Assembly: GCF_017874355.1 (NCBI RefSeq)
Contig: NZ_JAGGLI010000002.1
Coordinates: forward strand, 113,729-177,728
Direction of reading: 5' to 3'
Origin: Acetoanaerobium pronyense
GTDB taxonomy: Bacteria; Bacillota; Clostridia; Peptostreptococcales; Filifactoraceae
DNA length: 64,000 bases
This document shows, piece after piece, positions 48,865 to 57,441 of this stretch. The position numbers and the translations under genes were made by a program. The notes beneath the pieces were generated by a model. The model made no database searches, had not been told where the DNA came from, and saw only the letters and a program-made list of their open reading frames with translations. How positions within the stretch are numbered: position 1 is the first letter of the stretch; every line of letters starts with the position of its first letter.

Positions 48865-49321
48865 AAGAAATTAAGGCACATTTCTTTAAAAAATTATTCA
48901 GTTGTGAAATCGAGTTTTTTTCGATGCTATTACCTCCCAAATTTTCCTTTGTTAAAATCTTTAATTTAAAAGATTAACTTACTTTGGGTTAACCTTAAGC
49001 TGAAATCAATTATAGATTTACAGATAAGATTAAGTTTGAAACTTTATTTCTGATACTTTTGTCATCCGCTTCACTTTCGGTGGGAATGACTAATGTTTTC
49101 ATATTCTATTAGAGTGGAAACCCTAATTCTATGTCCCCTAACTTCTTATAGAATATATACCTCAGTTTAAAGATGATAAACATAAAATTAAAATTAATTC
49201 TTAAATTTTTTAAAGGTTTAATTTTTTAAACCTCTGAAAATATTAGCATTTCAAGCCCCTAGAGCTATCCATATTTCAGAGGTTTATCTAAATAATTTTA
49301 TTTTAAAAAATGGTTTTTATC
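48865..49321. other. Structured intergenic region without a recognised gene
   Basis: This stretch of about 460 bases has no convincing reading frame. It holds a nine-base inverted repeat ATATTCTAT/ATAGAATAT (49101-49109 and 49148-49156), a short hairpin with GTCAT/ATGAC arms (49061-49090), and a 13-base repeat TAAACCTCTGAAA/TTTCAGAGGTTTA (49227-49239 and 49274-49286). The TAAACCT arm can alternatively pair with AGGTTTA at 49214-49220. A non-coding RNA or regulatory leader is possible; no known family was recognised. Confidence 0.4.
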
Positions 49322-49843
49322 CTATAGAGTTTGTGGCTCCTCATACTCTACGTCAAAGGTTTCTACTGTCATTTCCTTTATCTTTTGCTCTTCTAGAGGC
49401 TTATCTGAAAAATTAGTCTTTACATCCTCTATTCTTTCAACCTCTTCTATTCCCTCTATTACTCTTCCAAAAGCTGCGTATGAACCATCAAGATGAGGAC
49501 TTTTAGCTGTCATTAAGAAAAACTGAGAGCCAGCAGAATCAGGATGGCCAGATCTAGCCATAGATATAACACCTTTTTCATGCTTTAGGTTGTTTGTATG
49601 ACCATTACTTGAAAATTCTCCCTTGATAGAGTAATTTGGACCGCCCATTCCATTTCCATTTGGGTCACCGCCTTGTATCATAAAGCCTTTTATAACCCTA
49701 TGAAATATAAGGCCATCATAGAAACCCTTTTTAACTAAAGATATAAAGTTATTTACAGTATTTGGCGCTATATGTGGATAAAGCTCCACTTTTATATCAT
49801 TTCCACTTTCCATCTTTATCGTAACTACTGGATTTTGATTCAT
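49322..49843 (-). CDS. Cyclophilin-type peptidyl-prolyl isomerase
   Basis: This 173-residue cytoplasmic cyclophilin has no signal peptide. The core motifs FHRVIKGFMIQGGDPNGNG and GSQFFLMTAKSPHLDGSYAA, then FGRVIEG, are typical. It speeds prolyl cis-trans isomerisation during protein folding. AGGAGG precedes the ATG. It appears to be a single-gene unit; upstream lies the DUF1667 gene with a gap of 111 bases, and downstream lies the structured intergenic region. Confidence 0.95.
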   Translation of the reverse strand: MNQNPVVTIKMESGNDIKVELYPHIAPNTVNNFISLVKKGFYDGLIFHRVIKGFMIQGGDPNGNGMGGPNYSIKGEFSSNGHTNNLKHEKGVISMARSGHPDSAGSQFFLMTAKSPHLDGSYAAFGRVIEGIEEVERIEDVKTNFSDKPLEEQKIKEMTVETFDVEYEEPQTL

Positions 49844-49954
49844 AAATACCTCCTAAATATTGTTTATTTATCTTTTAAATTATATCATATAGATATTTTC
49901 TAATCCTATATCATATATTTATTTTTATTAAAATCAGGAAGTTTTATTTTTCAG

Positions 49955-50314
49955 CTAATCCATGCTTCTAGATGCTATTACATTAGCTCCAGTTCCAAGT
50001 ACATTTGAAAGTATTACTTCTTTTGATTTGATTGGTGCATTCACTTCTATTTTAGATATTTCTTTCATTACTTCAAAAATCTTTTCCTTAGGTATATCTC
50101 TATCTGTCCTTACTGGAAGTCTATTTAAAAGTCCATTTTTTATACTCACAGTGGTAGTAAGAGGTCTAGTAGGGTTAGTCAATTCTCTAACTGCATAATC
50201 AACACCTCGAGGGCATTTGTTGCCTATTACTTTTAGTCCAGACGCTTGTGAACTATCTTCCAATATAGTCATCTTGCATCCGATAGGACATACTATACAA
50301 ATCATATTTTTCAA
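49955..50314 (-). CDS. DUF1667 protein of the anaerobic glycerol-3-phosphate dehydrogenase set
   Basis: This 119-residue protein has Cys-rich motifs (ICIVCPIGCKM near the start, GNKCPRGVDYA about residue 30) that suggest Fe-S or zinc binding. Genes of this family accompany GlpA-like and FAD/NAD oxidoreductase genes in Thermotoga and clostridia, and it is presumed to take part in electron transfer from glycerol-3-phosphate. Here it follows the FAD oxidoreductase by three bases. The start is a TTG placed nine bases after AAGGGG; an ATG three codons later is possible. The biochemical role is not proven. Confidence 0.85.
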   Translation of the reverse strand: MKNMICIVCPIGCKMTILEDSSQASGLKVIGNKCPRGVDYAVRELTNPTRPLTTTVSIKNGLLNRLPVRTDRDIPKEKIFEVMKEISKIEVNAPIKSKEVILSNVLGTGANVIASRSMD

Positions 50315-50317
50315 ACT

Positions 50318-51580
50318 TTACATCCCCTTTACAACTTCTATTGAAATATTTTCAAAATCTCCTGAACTTAGCTCTTCAAGTTTTAGATTTACAGTCTCCA
50401 TTTCACCTGGTGCTACATGAGCTTTTTTAATTTCTTTTATAAGTTTGCCATCACCTTTTACTACGAATTTCACATTGCTATATACGTTGTCTGTTCTCAT
50501 CATCATCTGGATTTCTTTATCCACATTTTTTACTCTAACGTAATGAGGAACTATGTATCTTATACCATCTCCAGCTTTAAAAGATATTTTTCCCCCATCA
50601 TCTTTTATGTTGCCTTTAATATACTCAGCTGCGCTTTTCCCTGCCTTTTGACTTTCTTTGGTTACCCAGTCAACAAGGTCATGAACATGAACCACATTTC
50701 CACATGCAAATATACCTTCAACTGATGTCTCCATTGATTCATTAACTATAGGTCCTGAGGTGATTTTGTCTAGCTCAATATTTGCCGATTTTGATAGTTC
50801 ATTTTCAGGTATTAGGCCTACAGAAAGAAGTAAGGTATCACAATCAAATTTTATTTCAGTTCCCTCTATAGCCTTAAAGTTTTCATCCACTTTAGCTATT
50901 GTTACAGAGTCTACTCTATCCTTCCCAGTTACATCTACAACGGTATGGCTAAGATATAAAGGTATGTTGTAATCTTCAAGACACTGAACTATATTTCTTG
51001 TAAGTCCACCTGAAAAAGGCATAAGCTCTGCTACTGCAAGTACCTGCGCACCTTCTAGAGTAAGTCTTCTAGCCATTATAAGACCAATATCTCCAGAGCC
51101 TAATATTACAATTTTCTTCCCAACCATATACCCTTCCATATTTACAAATCTCTGTGCAGTTCCAGCTGTAAGTACTCCGGCTGGTCTGCTTCCAGGGATT
51201 CTTATCGCTCCCCTAGCCCTTTCTCTACATCCCATAGCAAGGATTATAGCCTCAGCCTTTATATTCATTATTCCATCTATAGAATTCATAGCAACCACTT
51301 CTTTATCTTCAGTCAGTTCCAGAACCATAGTATCTAGTTTGTACTCTATTCCCATTCCTAAAAGCTCATCTATAAATTTTTCAGCATATTCTGGTCCTGT
51401 AAGCTCTTCCTTAAATACATGTAATCCAAATCCATTGTGAATACACTGCTGAAGTATCCCACCAAGCTCTCTGTCTCTTTCAATAACAAGTATATTTTCT
51501 ACGCCATTTTTTTTTGCTTCAATGGCTGCGGCAAGCCCTGCAGGCCCTCCTCCAATTACAACAAGCTCATAATTAACCAC
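50318..51580 (-). CDS. FAD/NAD-linked oxidoreductase of the glycerol-3-phosphate dehydrogenase set
   Basis: This 420-residue flavoprotein has FAD motif VVIGGGPAGLAAAIEA at the N-terminus, NAD motif KIVILGSGDIGLIMARRL in the middle and an FAD-closing motif IFACGNVVHVHD. It is the second gene of a glpA-like / FAD-oxidoreductase / DUF1667 trio and probably moves electrons from glycerol-3-phosphate dehydrogenase to NAD+ or another acceptor. It starts with GTG after AGGAGG. The gap to the GlpA-like gene is 42 bases and to DUF1667 three, so all three share a transcript led by the GlpP-type leader upstream. Confidence 0.88.
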   Translation of the reverse strand: MVNYELVVIGGGPAGLAAAIEAKKNGVENILVIERDRELGGILQQCIHNGFGLHVFKEELTGPEYAEKFIDELLGMGIEYKLDTMVLELTEDKEVVAMNSIDGIMNIKAEAIILAMGCRERARGAIRIPGSRPAGVLTAGTAQRFVNMEGYMVGKKIVILGSGDIGLIMARRLTLEGAQVLAVAELMPFSGGLTRNIVQCLEDYNIPLYLSHTVVDVTGKDRVDSVTIAKVDENFKAIEGTEIKFDCDTLLLSVGLIPENELSKSANIELDKITSGPIVNESMETSVEGIFACGNVVHVHDLVDWVTKESQKAGKSAAEYIKGNIKDDGGKISFKAGDGIRYIVPHYVRVKNVDKEIQMMMRTDNVYSNVKFVVKGDGKLIKEIKKAHVAPGEMETVNLKLEELSSGDFENISIEVVKGM

Positions 51581-51622
51581 TATTTTACCTCCTAGGCTTT
51601 TTGTATTTTAAATTAATCCTCT

Positions 51623-53053
51623 CTACTTTGTCTTTCCAGTTAAAATATAAGAGCCTTTTCCGTCTTTTAAAACCTCTGTTATATCTACATCCATCTCTTT
51701 TGCTAGAATCTCCATAACTCTTGGAGCACAAAAACCTCCCTGACAACGTCCTCCGCCTGGTCTCGCTCTTCTTTTTACTCCATCAAGAGTTGTAGCTCCT
51801 ACCTTTCTCTTTGCCACATCCACAATTTCCCCTTCTGTGATATGCTCGCATCTGCATATAACTCTTCCAAATCTATCGTCTTGTTCTATTAGCTTGGCTT
51901 TTTCTTCCTGAGAAAGGTCTGCAAAATGTATACTTGGTCTTCTTATTCCGTTAAAGCTTTTATTTTCATCTATATCCTTAAGTATTCCTTTTACTATTTC
52001 CATTACATACTCTGCAATTGCAGGAGCAGCTGTAAGTCCTGGCGAATCTATAGCTGCCACATTTATAAATCCCTTTGATTTTGATTCCTCAATAATAAAA
52101 TCCTGAGAAGCTGTCTTTGCCCTAAGTCCGCTAAAAGATGTAATCACAGTTCCAAAGCTAAGGCTGTTTTTAAGAGTTTCTTTTGTATGTTTTTCAAGAT
52201 TTACAAGTCCATTCCAACTTGTAGATAAATCCTTCTTATCATCAACATACTCAGCTGTAGGACCAATAAGAAGATTCCCATGTACAGTAGGTAATATTAC
52301 AGCTCCCTTTCCATCCTTTGAAGGACATCTAAAGACTACTGTATTTACTGTATCTCCTACACTTTTATCAAACAAATTGTATTCACCCTTATTTGGAACT
52401 ATTTCAAATAAAGGCTCATTTACCATGTTGTTTATCTCATCTGAATAAAGGCCTGCGCAGTTAATTACAAGCTTTGCATTATATTTTTTTTCATTTGAAT
52501 GAACGATGTATGTACCTTCATTTTTTTCTATATTTGTTACTTCAGTATTTAGAAGCACCTCAACTCCATTTTCAGCCGCATTTTCAAGCATGGCTATAGA
52601 AAGCTCCCAAGGTCCTACAATACCTCCAGTTTTAGCATAAAGAGCTCCTGCAACTTCCTCTTTCAAGTTTGGTTCCAGCTCTAAAACTCTGTCTTTTCCT
52701 ATGATTTCCATATCTGGTACATTGTTTTCAATACCTCTGTCATAAAGCTCTTTTACCATCTTCATTTCATCGTCATTAAATGCAACTACAAGAGAACCAA
52801 TCCTTTTAAAAGGAACGCTTAGATCTTTACATATAGTTTCATAAATTTCATTTCCTCTAACATTAAATCTAGCTTTTAATGTCCCTGGAGTTGCATCGTA
52901 GCCCGCATGAACTATTGCACTGTTTGCTTTGGTAGTACCATTAGCTACATCATTGTCCTTTTCAAGCACCAAGGTTTTCAGATTATATCTTGAAAGTTCT
53001 CTAGCTATTGAGCTACCAGTTATTCCAGATCCTATTATTATCACATCGTACAT
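51623..53053 (-). CDS. glpA: Anaerobic glycerol-3-phosphate dehydrogenase, GlpA-like
   Basis: This 476-residue FAD enzyme oxidises sn-glycerol-3-phosphate to dihydroxyacetone phosphate. The N-terminal FAD motif is IIGSGITGSSIARELS. The dehydrogenase core shows NSAIVHAGYDATPG and GNLLIGPTAEY. The C-terminal BFD-like [2Fe-2S] domain has Cys in ICRCEHITEGEIVD and GGGRCQGGFC. This matches the clostridial/Thermotoga GlpA-like group rather than aerobic GlpD. It is the first gene of a trio with the FAD oxidoreductase and DUF1667 genes. Its leader contains a terminator and a purine-rich hairpin like those of the TRAP operons, consistent with control by the nearby GlpP. Confidence 0.92.
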   Translation of the reverse strand: MYDVIIIGSGITGSSIARELSRYNLKTLVLEKDNDVANGTTKANSAIVHAGYDATPGTLKARFNVRGNEIYETICKDLSVPFKRIGSLVVAFNDDEMKMVKELYDRGIENNVPDMEIIGKDRVLELEPNLKEEVAGALYAKTGGIVGPWELSIAMLENAAENGVEVLLNTEVTNIEKNEGTYIVHSNEKKYNAKLVINCAGLYSDEINNMVNEPLFEIVPNKGEYNLFDKSVGDTVNTVVFRCPSKDGKGAVILPTVHGNLLIGPTAEYVDDKKDLSTSWNGLVNLEKHTKETLKNSLSFGTVITSFSGLRAKTASQDFIIEESKSKGFINVAAIDSPGLTAAPAIAEYVMEIVKGILKDIDENKSFNGIRRPSIHFADLSQEEKAKLIEQDDRFGRVICRCEHITEGEIVDVAKRKVGATTLDGVKRRARPGGGRCQGGFCAPRVMEILAKEMDVDITEVLKDGKGSYILTGKTK

Positions 53054-53092
53054 CTATAATTCCTCCCTGAAACTTAGATGATATTAAAAAAA

Positions 53093-53160
53093 GCCACAGA
53101 AACTAAAGCCCAAAATTATAATGGGGTTTAGTCCTGTGGCTCTCCTAATCTCAGCCTAAT
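53093..53160 (-). promoter_or_regulatory. glpA leader: GlpP-type hairpin and intrinsic terminator
   Basis: On the minus strand GGCU-GAGAUUAGGAG-AGCC (53156-53138) forms a hairpin. Its AGCC half overlaps the first arm of a terminator (GCCACAG, ACUAAA and CCC pairing with GGG, UUUAGU and CUGUGGC) ending in seven U (53140-53086). The two structures exclude each other. This fits antitermination by GlpP bound to glycerol-3-phosphate. Confidence 0.72.
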
Positions 53161-53185
53161 ACTCATATTAAATATCTATAAAAAT

Positions 53186-53214
53186 ATGATATCATATGAA
53201 AAATTAAATTGCAA
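53186..53214 (-). promoter_or_regulatory. glpA operon promoter
   Basis: On the minus strand TTGCAA and TATCAT are spaced by 17 bases. A perfect 14-base palindrome ATATGATATCATAT (53184-53197) covers the -10 region and could be an operator. Confidence 0.6.
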
Positions 53215-53229
53215 ACAGGACTATCTATT

Positions 53230-53955
53230 TTAGTTTCCATTTATATTTCCCCAAATAACTTGAGATACTCCTTTTACATTTTTTAGATTTTCAAAACAAT
53301 CTGCAACTTTATATTCTTGACAAATTTTTATTAAAAAATGAATTTCTATAGAACCTTCAGTTCCTCCAAGTACTATATCATCCACTTTATAATCTTCAAA
53401 TTCAAAGCTATCTTCTGAATTTCTAAATATTTGTATTGATTTTATAATCATATTACTTTTACCAAAGGCATGACCAATATCTCCAAGTAATCCAGGTCTT
53501 TCTCCACATTTAACAATTACTTGATTATATTTTTTACTCAGAACTTTTTTTTCTACTCTCCCTAATCCAGTTAAAGAAACTAAAACTATTACTGCTGTAA
53601 TTAAGGCCCCTGTATAATATCCCACACCAATAGCAAGGCCTAGTCCTCCACATACCCATATAGTAGCAGCTGTAGTAAGTCCTCTTATTGTGTTTCCATT
53701 TCTAAGTATAGTTCCAGCCCCTAAAAAACCTATTCCGCTTACGACTTGGGCTGCAAGTCTAGCCGGATCTCCCGTTCCTTGTGGATAACTAAATGCCTGA
53801 GTGGATAGTAGCATAATTAACGTTGAACCAAGGGTTACCAAAATATGAGTCCTTAGACCAGCAGGTCTGTTATTTGCTTCCCTTTCCATTCCAATAAGTC
53901 CACCAATTACAGCAGAGAGTACAAGTCTTAGCACAAGTTCATATTCAGTTAGCAT
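53230..53955 (-). CDS. MgtC/SapB family membrane protein
   Basis: This 241-residue protein has an N-terminal MgtC domain of about four or five membrane helices with the family signatures GGLIGMEREANNRPAGLRTH and AAQVVSGIGFLGAGTILR, and a C-terminal ACT-like cytoplasmic domain (from about residue 150). MgtC proteins relate to magnesium and phosphate homeostasis and to intracellular survival in pathogens; transport is not established. Its leader carries the same purine-rich motif and terminator as glpA and the TRAP operons, which links it to glycerol-phosphate control. AGGAAGAGGAAA precedes the ATG. Confidence 0.9.
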   Translation of the reverse strand: MLTEYELVLRLVLSAVIGGLIGMEREANNRPAGLRTHILVTLGSTLIMLLSTQAFSYPQGTGDPARLAAQVVSGIGFLGAGTILRNGNTIRGLTTAATIWVCGGLGLAIGVGYYTGALITAVIVLVSLTGLGRVEKKVLSKKYNQVIVKCGERPGLLGDIGHAFGKSNMIIKSIQIFRNSEDSFEFEDYKVDDIVLGGTEGSIEIHFLIKICQEYKVADCFENLKNVKGVSQVIWGNINGN

Positions 53956-54017
53956 TTTCCTCTTCCTCTCTTTGATTTTAAAATTTTTAGAATTTTACAA
54001 TAAATTCGTTTTACAAT

Positions 54018-54079
54018 AAAAAAGCAATAAGCAAATAGAACCTCTATTTACTTACTGCCGACACTCCTAATCTCCTGCC
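54018..54079 (-). promoter_or_regulatory. mgtC leader: GlpP-type motif and intrinsic terminator
   Basis: On the minus strand the motif with core GGAGATTAGGAG (54075-54064), flanked by GGCA and TGTC, is followed two bases later by a terminator stem (54058-54024; GCAGTAAG...CTTATTGC, loop GGTT) and TTTTTT. It lies between glpP and mgtC, so mgtC expression depends on readthrough. Confidence 0.7.
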
Positions 54080-54101
54080 ATATTCTCTATTTAATTTTAT
54101 T

Positions 54102-54668
54102 TTATAAATCCCATAACTCTTTCTTTCCAGTCGAGGTCCCAAGGGCTCCCGCTTTAAGTATATCCATTATATCCTGCTTGGTACTTATAAGCCCCCCTGC
54201 AATTACAGGAGTGGATATTTCCTTTGTGATTCTACTAATAATTTGTGGCATTACTCCCGGCATGATCTCTATCATATCAGGTTTTATAGTCTTTACGCTT
54301 TTTATTGTCATATCATATGATTTATTGTCAATTAAAAAGAATCTTTGAATTGTAAACATTCCCTTTTCTTTTGCAAGCTTGATATGACTACTCTTAGTAC
54401 TTATTATTCCATCCGGCTGAATTACTTTAACTATATATTCTATAGCTTTTGAATCCTTCCCTATCCCCTCTAAAAAATCTATATGAATCAGTACACTTTT
54501 TCCAGATGCTTTTACCTTGTCCACTATAGACTTTACATTGAAAATATCGGCGCTTAGCAAAAATATTGTTTTTACATCTGAGGCTATAGCAAGCTCTACA
54601 TCAGTTTCATTTTGAACAGCCGCTATAATAGGGTTATCTTCTATTCTCTCTACAATTATATTACTCAT
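54102..54668 (-). CDS. glpP: Glycerol-3-phosphate-responsive antiterminator GlpP
   Basis: This 188-residue GlpP-family protein has a TIM-barrel-like fold with ends GGLISTKQDIMDILKAGALG and STGKKELWDL, and central IHIDFLEGIGKDSKAI and PDGIISTKSSHIKLAKEKG. In Bacillus, GlpP with glycerol-3-phosphate binds glp leader RNA and stops termination. Here the gene is embedded among the genes it should regulate: a TRAP transporter, a glycerophosphodiesterase, mgtC and the GlpA-like operon. It is the last gene of the first TRAP operon, so a positive feedback loop is likely. The ribosome binding site AAGGA is moderate. Confidence 0.92.
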   Translation of the reverse strand: MSNIIVERIEDNPIIAAVQNETDVELAIASDVKTIFLLSADIFNVKSIVDKVKASGKSVLIHIDFLEGIGKDSKAIEYIVKVIQPDGIISTKSSHIKLAKEKGMFTIQRFFLIDNKSYDMTIKSVKTIKPDMIEIMPGVMPQIISRITKEISTPVIAGGLISTKQDIMDILKAGALGTSTGKKELWDL

Positions 54669-54744
54669 TATATCAGTCCTTTTGGATTATTATAAATCCT
54701 AACTTAATGCATTTTAAGTAAGAATGTCTTTTAATTTATCAATA

Positions 54745-55455
54745 TTATTTTAATTTTAAATCTGGATAGTTTGTAATAATTCCTTCAACCCCTAAATTTT
54801 CAAGTCTTTGTTTTGATTTCTCATCATTTACAGTCCAAGTATAAACCTTCATTCCTCTATGATGTATCTCTTTCACAAAATCCTCTATTAAATAATAATT
54901 ACAAGGATGAACACTATATAGGTTCAAATCAGTTGAATCAAAATAATTTATTGGATTAAGCATATGAGCTTCATATAGTATTCCTAGTTTTATTTCAGGG
55001 TTTAATTCCTGAACTTTTTTAAGGCAGGTGTGGTTAAATGAGGATATTATCGTATTCTCAATTCTTTCATTTTTCTCTAAAATTTCTACAACTTTTTTTT
55101 CAAGGCCTCTACTATCAAAGGATCTGCTTTTTATTTCAACATTAAGAAGTAGGTCTTTTGGTAAATGTCTTACAACATCTTCTAGTGTTGGAACCTTTTC
55201 ACCTTTAAAATCTTTCGAAAACCATGATCCTGCATCAAAAGTTTTTATTTCCTCGTAAGTTAAATCCTTAACTTCTCCAGAGCCGCTTGTGGTCCTATCA
55301 AAAGTCCAGTCATGATGGACAATTACAACTTCATCTTTAGTAAGCTGTACATCCATCTCTATTCCATCACAGCCTTGATTTATGGCTATATCCATAGCTG
55401 CTATAGTGTTTTCTGGAGCATACCCTGAGGCTCCTCTGTGAGCAATTATAAGCAT
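54745..55455 (-). CDS. Cytoplasmic glycerophosphodiester phosphodiesterase
   Basis: This 237-residue GDPD has the catalytic HRGASGYAPENT near the start, the metal site GIEMDVQLTKDEVVIVHHD, and YTWTVNDEKSK and GIITNYPD at the end. It hydrolyses glycerophosphodiesters to sn-glycerol-3-phosphate plus an alcohol. No signal peptide is present, so it must act on substrate that has been imported. It lies directly after the dctPQM TRAP genes and before glpP. The start used follows AGGAAGGTG; an ATG eight codons upstream lacks a site. Confidence 0.92.
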   Translation of the reverse strand: MLIIAHRGASGYAPENTIAAMDIAINQGCDGIEMDVQLTKDEVVIVHHDWTFDRTTSGSGEVKDLTYEEIKTFDAGSWFSKDFKGEKVPTLEDVVRHLPKDLLLNVEIKSRSFDSRGLEKKVVEILEKNERIENTIISSFNHTCLKKVQELNPEIKLGILYEAHMLNPINYFDSTDLNLYSVHPCNYYLIEDFVKEIHHRGMKVYTWTVNDEKSKQRLENLGVEGIITNYPDLKLK

Positions 55456-55484
55456 CTGCACACCTTCCTCCCTTTTCATTTTGT

Positions 55485-56768
55485 TTAGTATATTAAATCA
55501 GGTAAGAACATAATAAGTCCTGGCATATACGTTATTATTAACAGTGCTACAAGAAGTGCAATTATAAAAGGTATACTCTCTCTTACAAATTCCATAATAG
55601 GAAGCCCTGTAATCGTACAAGTTGTAAACATCATAGAGCCAAATGGCGGAGTCACGCCTCCAATCATTATATTAACTATAGCTATAAGACCAAAGTGAAC
55701 CGGGTCCACTCCAAGTTGTACTACTACTGGCACAAGTAGAGGCGCAAGTATAATTAACGCAGCTCCACCTTCAAGGAACATTCCCATAGCAAGAAATAAT
55801 ATATTTATAATAAGTAGCATCAAATATTTATTGTTCGTAACATCAAGAAGTCCAGAAGCTATAATCTGAGGTATTCTTTCCCAACTCATATAGTATCCAA
55901 ACACAGATGCAGCTACAATTATAAGTACAACTGAACTGGTTCCATATATAGTGTCTTTTAGTATCTCTTTAAAGTGATGAATTTTAAGTTCTTTGTATAC
56001 AAAAAATCCTACAAGTGTGCAAAAGAGTACGGCTATTGCTCCAGCTTCAGTTGGAGTAAACATACCAAATCTAAGACCTAGTATTATACCAAATGGTAAA
56101 AATAATGCCCAGCTAGATTCTTTTATCTGCTTTAAAACCTCTATAGGTCTTGCCTTTTTCTCCCTCGATGGCTTATATCCTCTTTTTTTAGAAATAATAG
56201 AAACAGTTAACATCAAACTTATACACATTATAAGCCCCGGAACATAACCTGCTATAAATATCTTACCAACAGAAACTTGAGCTATAAGTGCATATATTAT
56301 AAGATTTATTCCTGGTGGTATAACTGGTGCAATAGCAGAAGACGCTGCTGTTATTGCAGTTGAAAACCCTTTGCTATACCCTCTTTTTTCCATCTCTGGA
56401 ACTAGAATCTTACACTGCATCGCAGCATCGGCGTTAGCAGAACCTGAAACTCCTCCCATAAGAGTACTTAGTACAACATTTACCTGTGCAAGTCCTCCTA
56501 CCATATGCCCCGTCATAACATCAGCCATTTTCATAAGTTTTGAACTAATTCCAGCATAATTCATTATAGATCCAGCCATAATGAAAAATGGTATAGCAAG
56601 CAGAGGAAATGATGCTGTGCTAGTTATAAATCTTTGAAGTATAAGGTCAACAGGGCTTCCTGTATTAATAAATGTAAAATAAGATAAAGATGCTGCAAAA
56701 AGAGCATATGCTATTGGTATACTTGAAAAATATAATAAAAAAACAATTGTTACTGGAAGAAATTGCAT
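55485..56768 (-). CDS. dctM: TRAP transporter large permease subunit (DctM type), operon 1
   Basis: This 427-residue protein has about 12 membrane helices and is the ion-coupled transport channel of a tripartite ATP-independent transporter. Family motifs are PLLAIPFFIMAGSIMNYAG, GGVSGSANADAAMQCKILVP and PAVIPPGINLIIYA-like (here SAIAPVIPPGINLIIYALI). It works with DctQ and a periplasmic-type lipoprotein DctP. The gene order is P-Q-M followed by gdpD and glpP. It is strongly similar to the DctM of operon 2, so the operons are paralogous. Confidence 0.94.
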   Translation of the reverse strand: MQFLPVTIVFLLYFSSIPIAYALFAASLSYFTFINTGSPVDLILQRFITSTASFPLLAIPFFIMAGSIMNYAGISSKLMKMADVMTGHMVGGLAQVNVVLSTLMGGVSGSANADAAMQCKILVPEMEKRGYSKGFSTAITAASSAIAPVIPPGINLIIYALIAQVSVGKIFIAGYVPGLIMCISLMLTVSIISKKRGYKPSREKKARPIEVLKQIKESSWALFLPFGIILGLRFGMFTPTEAGAIAVLFCTLVGFFVYKELKIHHFKEILKDTIYGTSSVVLIIVAASVFGYYMSWERIPQIIASGLLDVTNNKYLMLLIINILFLAMGMFLEGGAALIILAPLLVPVVVQLGVDPVHFGLIAIVNIMIGGVTPPFGSMMFTTCTITGLPIMEFVRESIPFIIALLVALLIITYMPGLIMFLPDLIY

Positions 56769-56781
56769 ATATAAGTCACCC

Positions 56782-57279
56782 CTATTCTATAATTTCCAGC
56801 TTTGATTTTCCAAAAAAGAGTCTTAAATCTTTGATAAAAAATTTAATCGAATATAGAGTCATAAGTCCAAAGCCCACGAGAAGTGCGGCACTTACATAAG
56901 CAGATGAAATTCCAAGCACAGCTGTTGGCTTTATATATGATAACCTAATAAAAATATAACTTAAATATGAAATATATCCATTTAAACCAATTAACATAAT
57001 ATGTACAAGAAGAGTTATTATCTTTTGCATCATAGGAGGTGCAAACTGTACTAGAATATCAATCCCTATATGCATTCCTCTTTTGTAGCAAGCTGCAGAG
57101 CCTATGAAAACACTCCAAACAAAGCAAGTTGTTGCCACCTCTTCTGACCAGTATAACCCAGTATTGAATACATATCTTAAAATAACATTCATTATAACTA
57201 AAATTACTGTTATGCTAATAAAAAAAGAACTTATTATTTCTTCTGCATTTTTAAGTATGATATTAAGAAAGCTCTTCAT
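56782..57279 (-). CDS. dctQ: TRAP transporter small permease subunit (DctQ type), operon 1
   Basis: This 165-residue membrane protein with four helices is the small TRAP subunit that holds DctM and docks DctP. The family segment YWSEEVATTCFVWSVFIGSA and the KRGMHIGIDILV loop are typical. I used the second ATG, eight bases after GGAG; the first ATG is only two bases from it. It lies 14 bases before dctM and 162 bases after dctP; that gap holds two strong hairpins. Confidence 0.9.
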   Translation of the reverse strand: MKSFLNIILKNAEEIISSFFISITVILVIMNVILRYVFNTGLYWSEEVATTCFVWSVFIGSAACYKRGMHIGIDILVQFAPPMMQKIITLLVHIMLIGLNGYISYLSYIFIRLSYIKPTAVLGISSAYVSAALLVGFGLMTLYSIKFFIKDLRLFFGKSKLEIIE

Positions 57280-57340
57280 ATGCATTGCTCCTTATATAAA
57301 ATTTAAAAAATAATTTTTTATTTTTCACAATCTATAACTA

Positions 57341-57431
57341 AGGTTTATAATACTCTACCCTCCTAAAAGATACAGTATTATAAACCTATTTTATGATATT
57401 TGGACGAAGCTTTAAACTTCATCCAAATATC
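57341..57431 (-). terminator. Two strong hairpins between dctP1 and dctQ1
   Basis: The first, next to dctP, pairs GATATTTGGA and GAAG with CTTC and TCCAAATATC (57395-57431). The second is a perfect 13-base repeat AGGTTTATAATAC/GTATTATAAACCT (57341-57387). Such structures after the binding-protein gene can protect its mRNA or partly terminate transcription, giving more DctP than permease. Confidence 0.65.
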
Positions 57432-57441
57432 CCCTTAAACT

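Noticed and set aside
49061..49090. A MITE or REP element with GTCAT/ATGAC ends
   Set aside because: Only one copy is visible in the window, the stem is short and imperfect, and no target duplication is seen.
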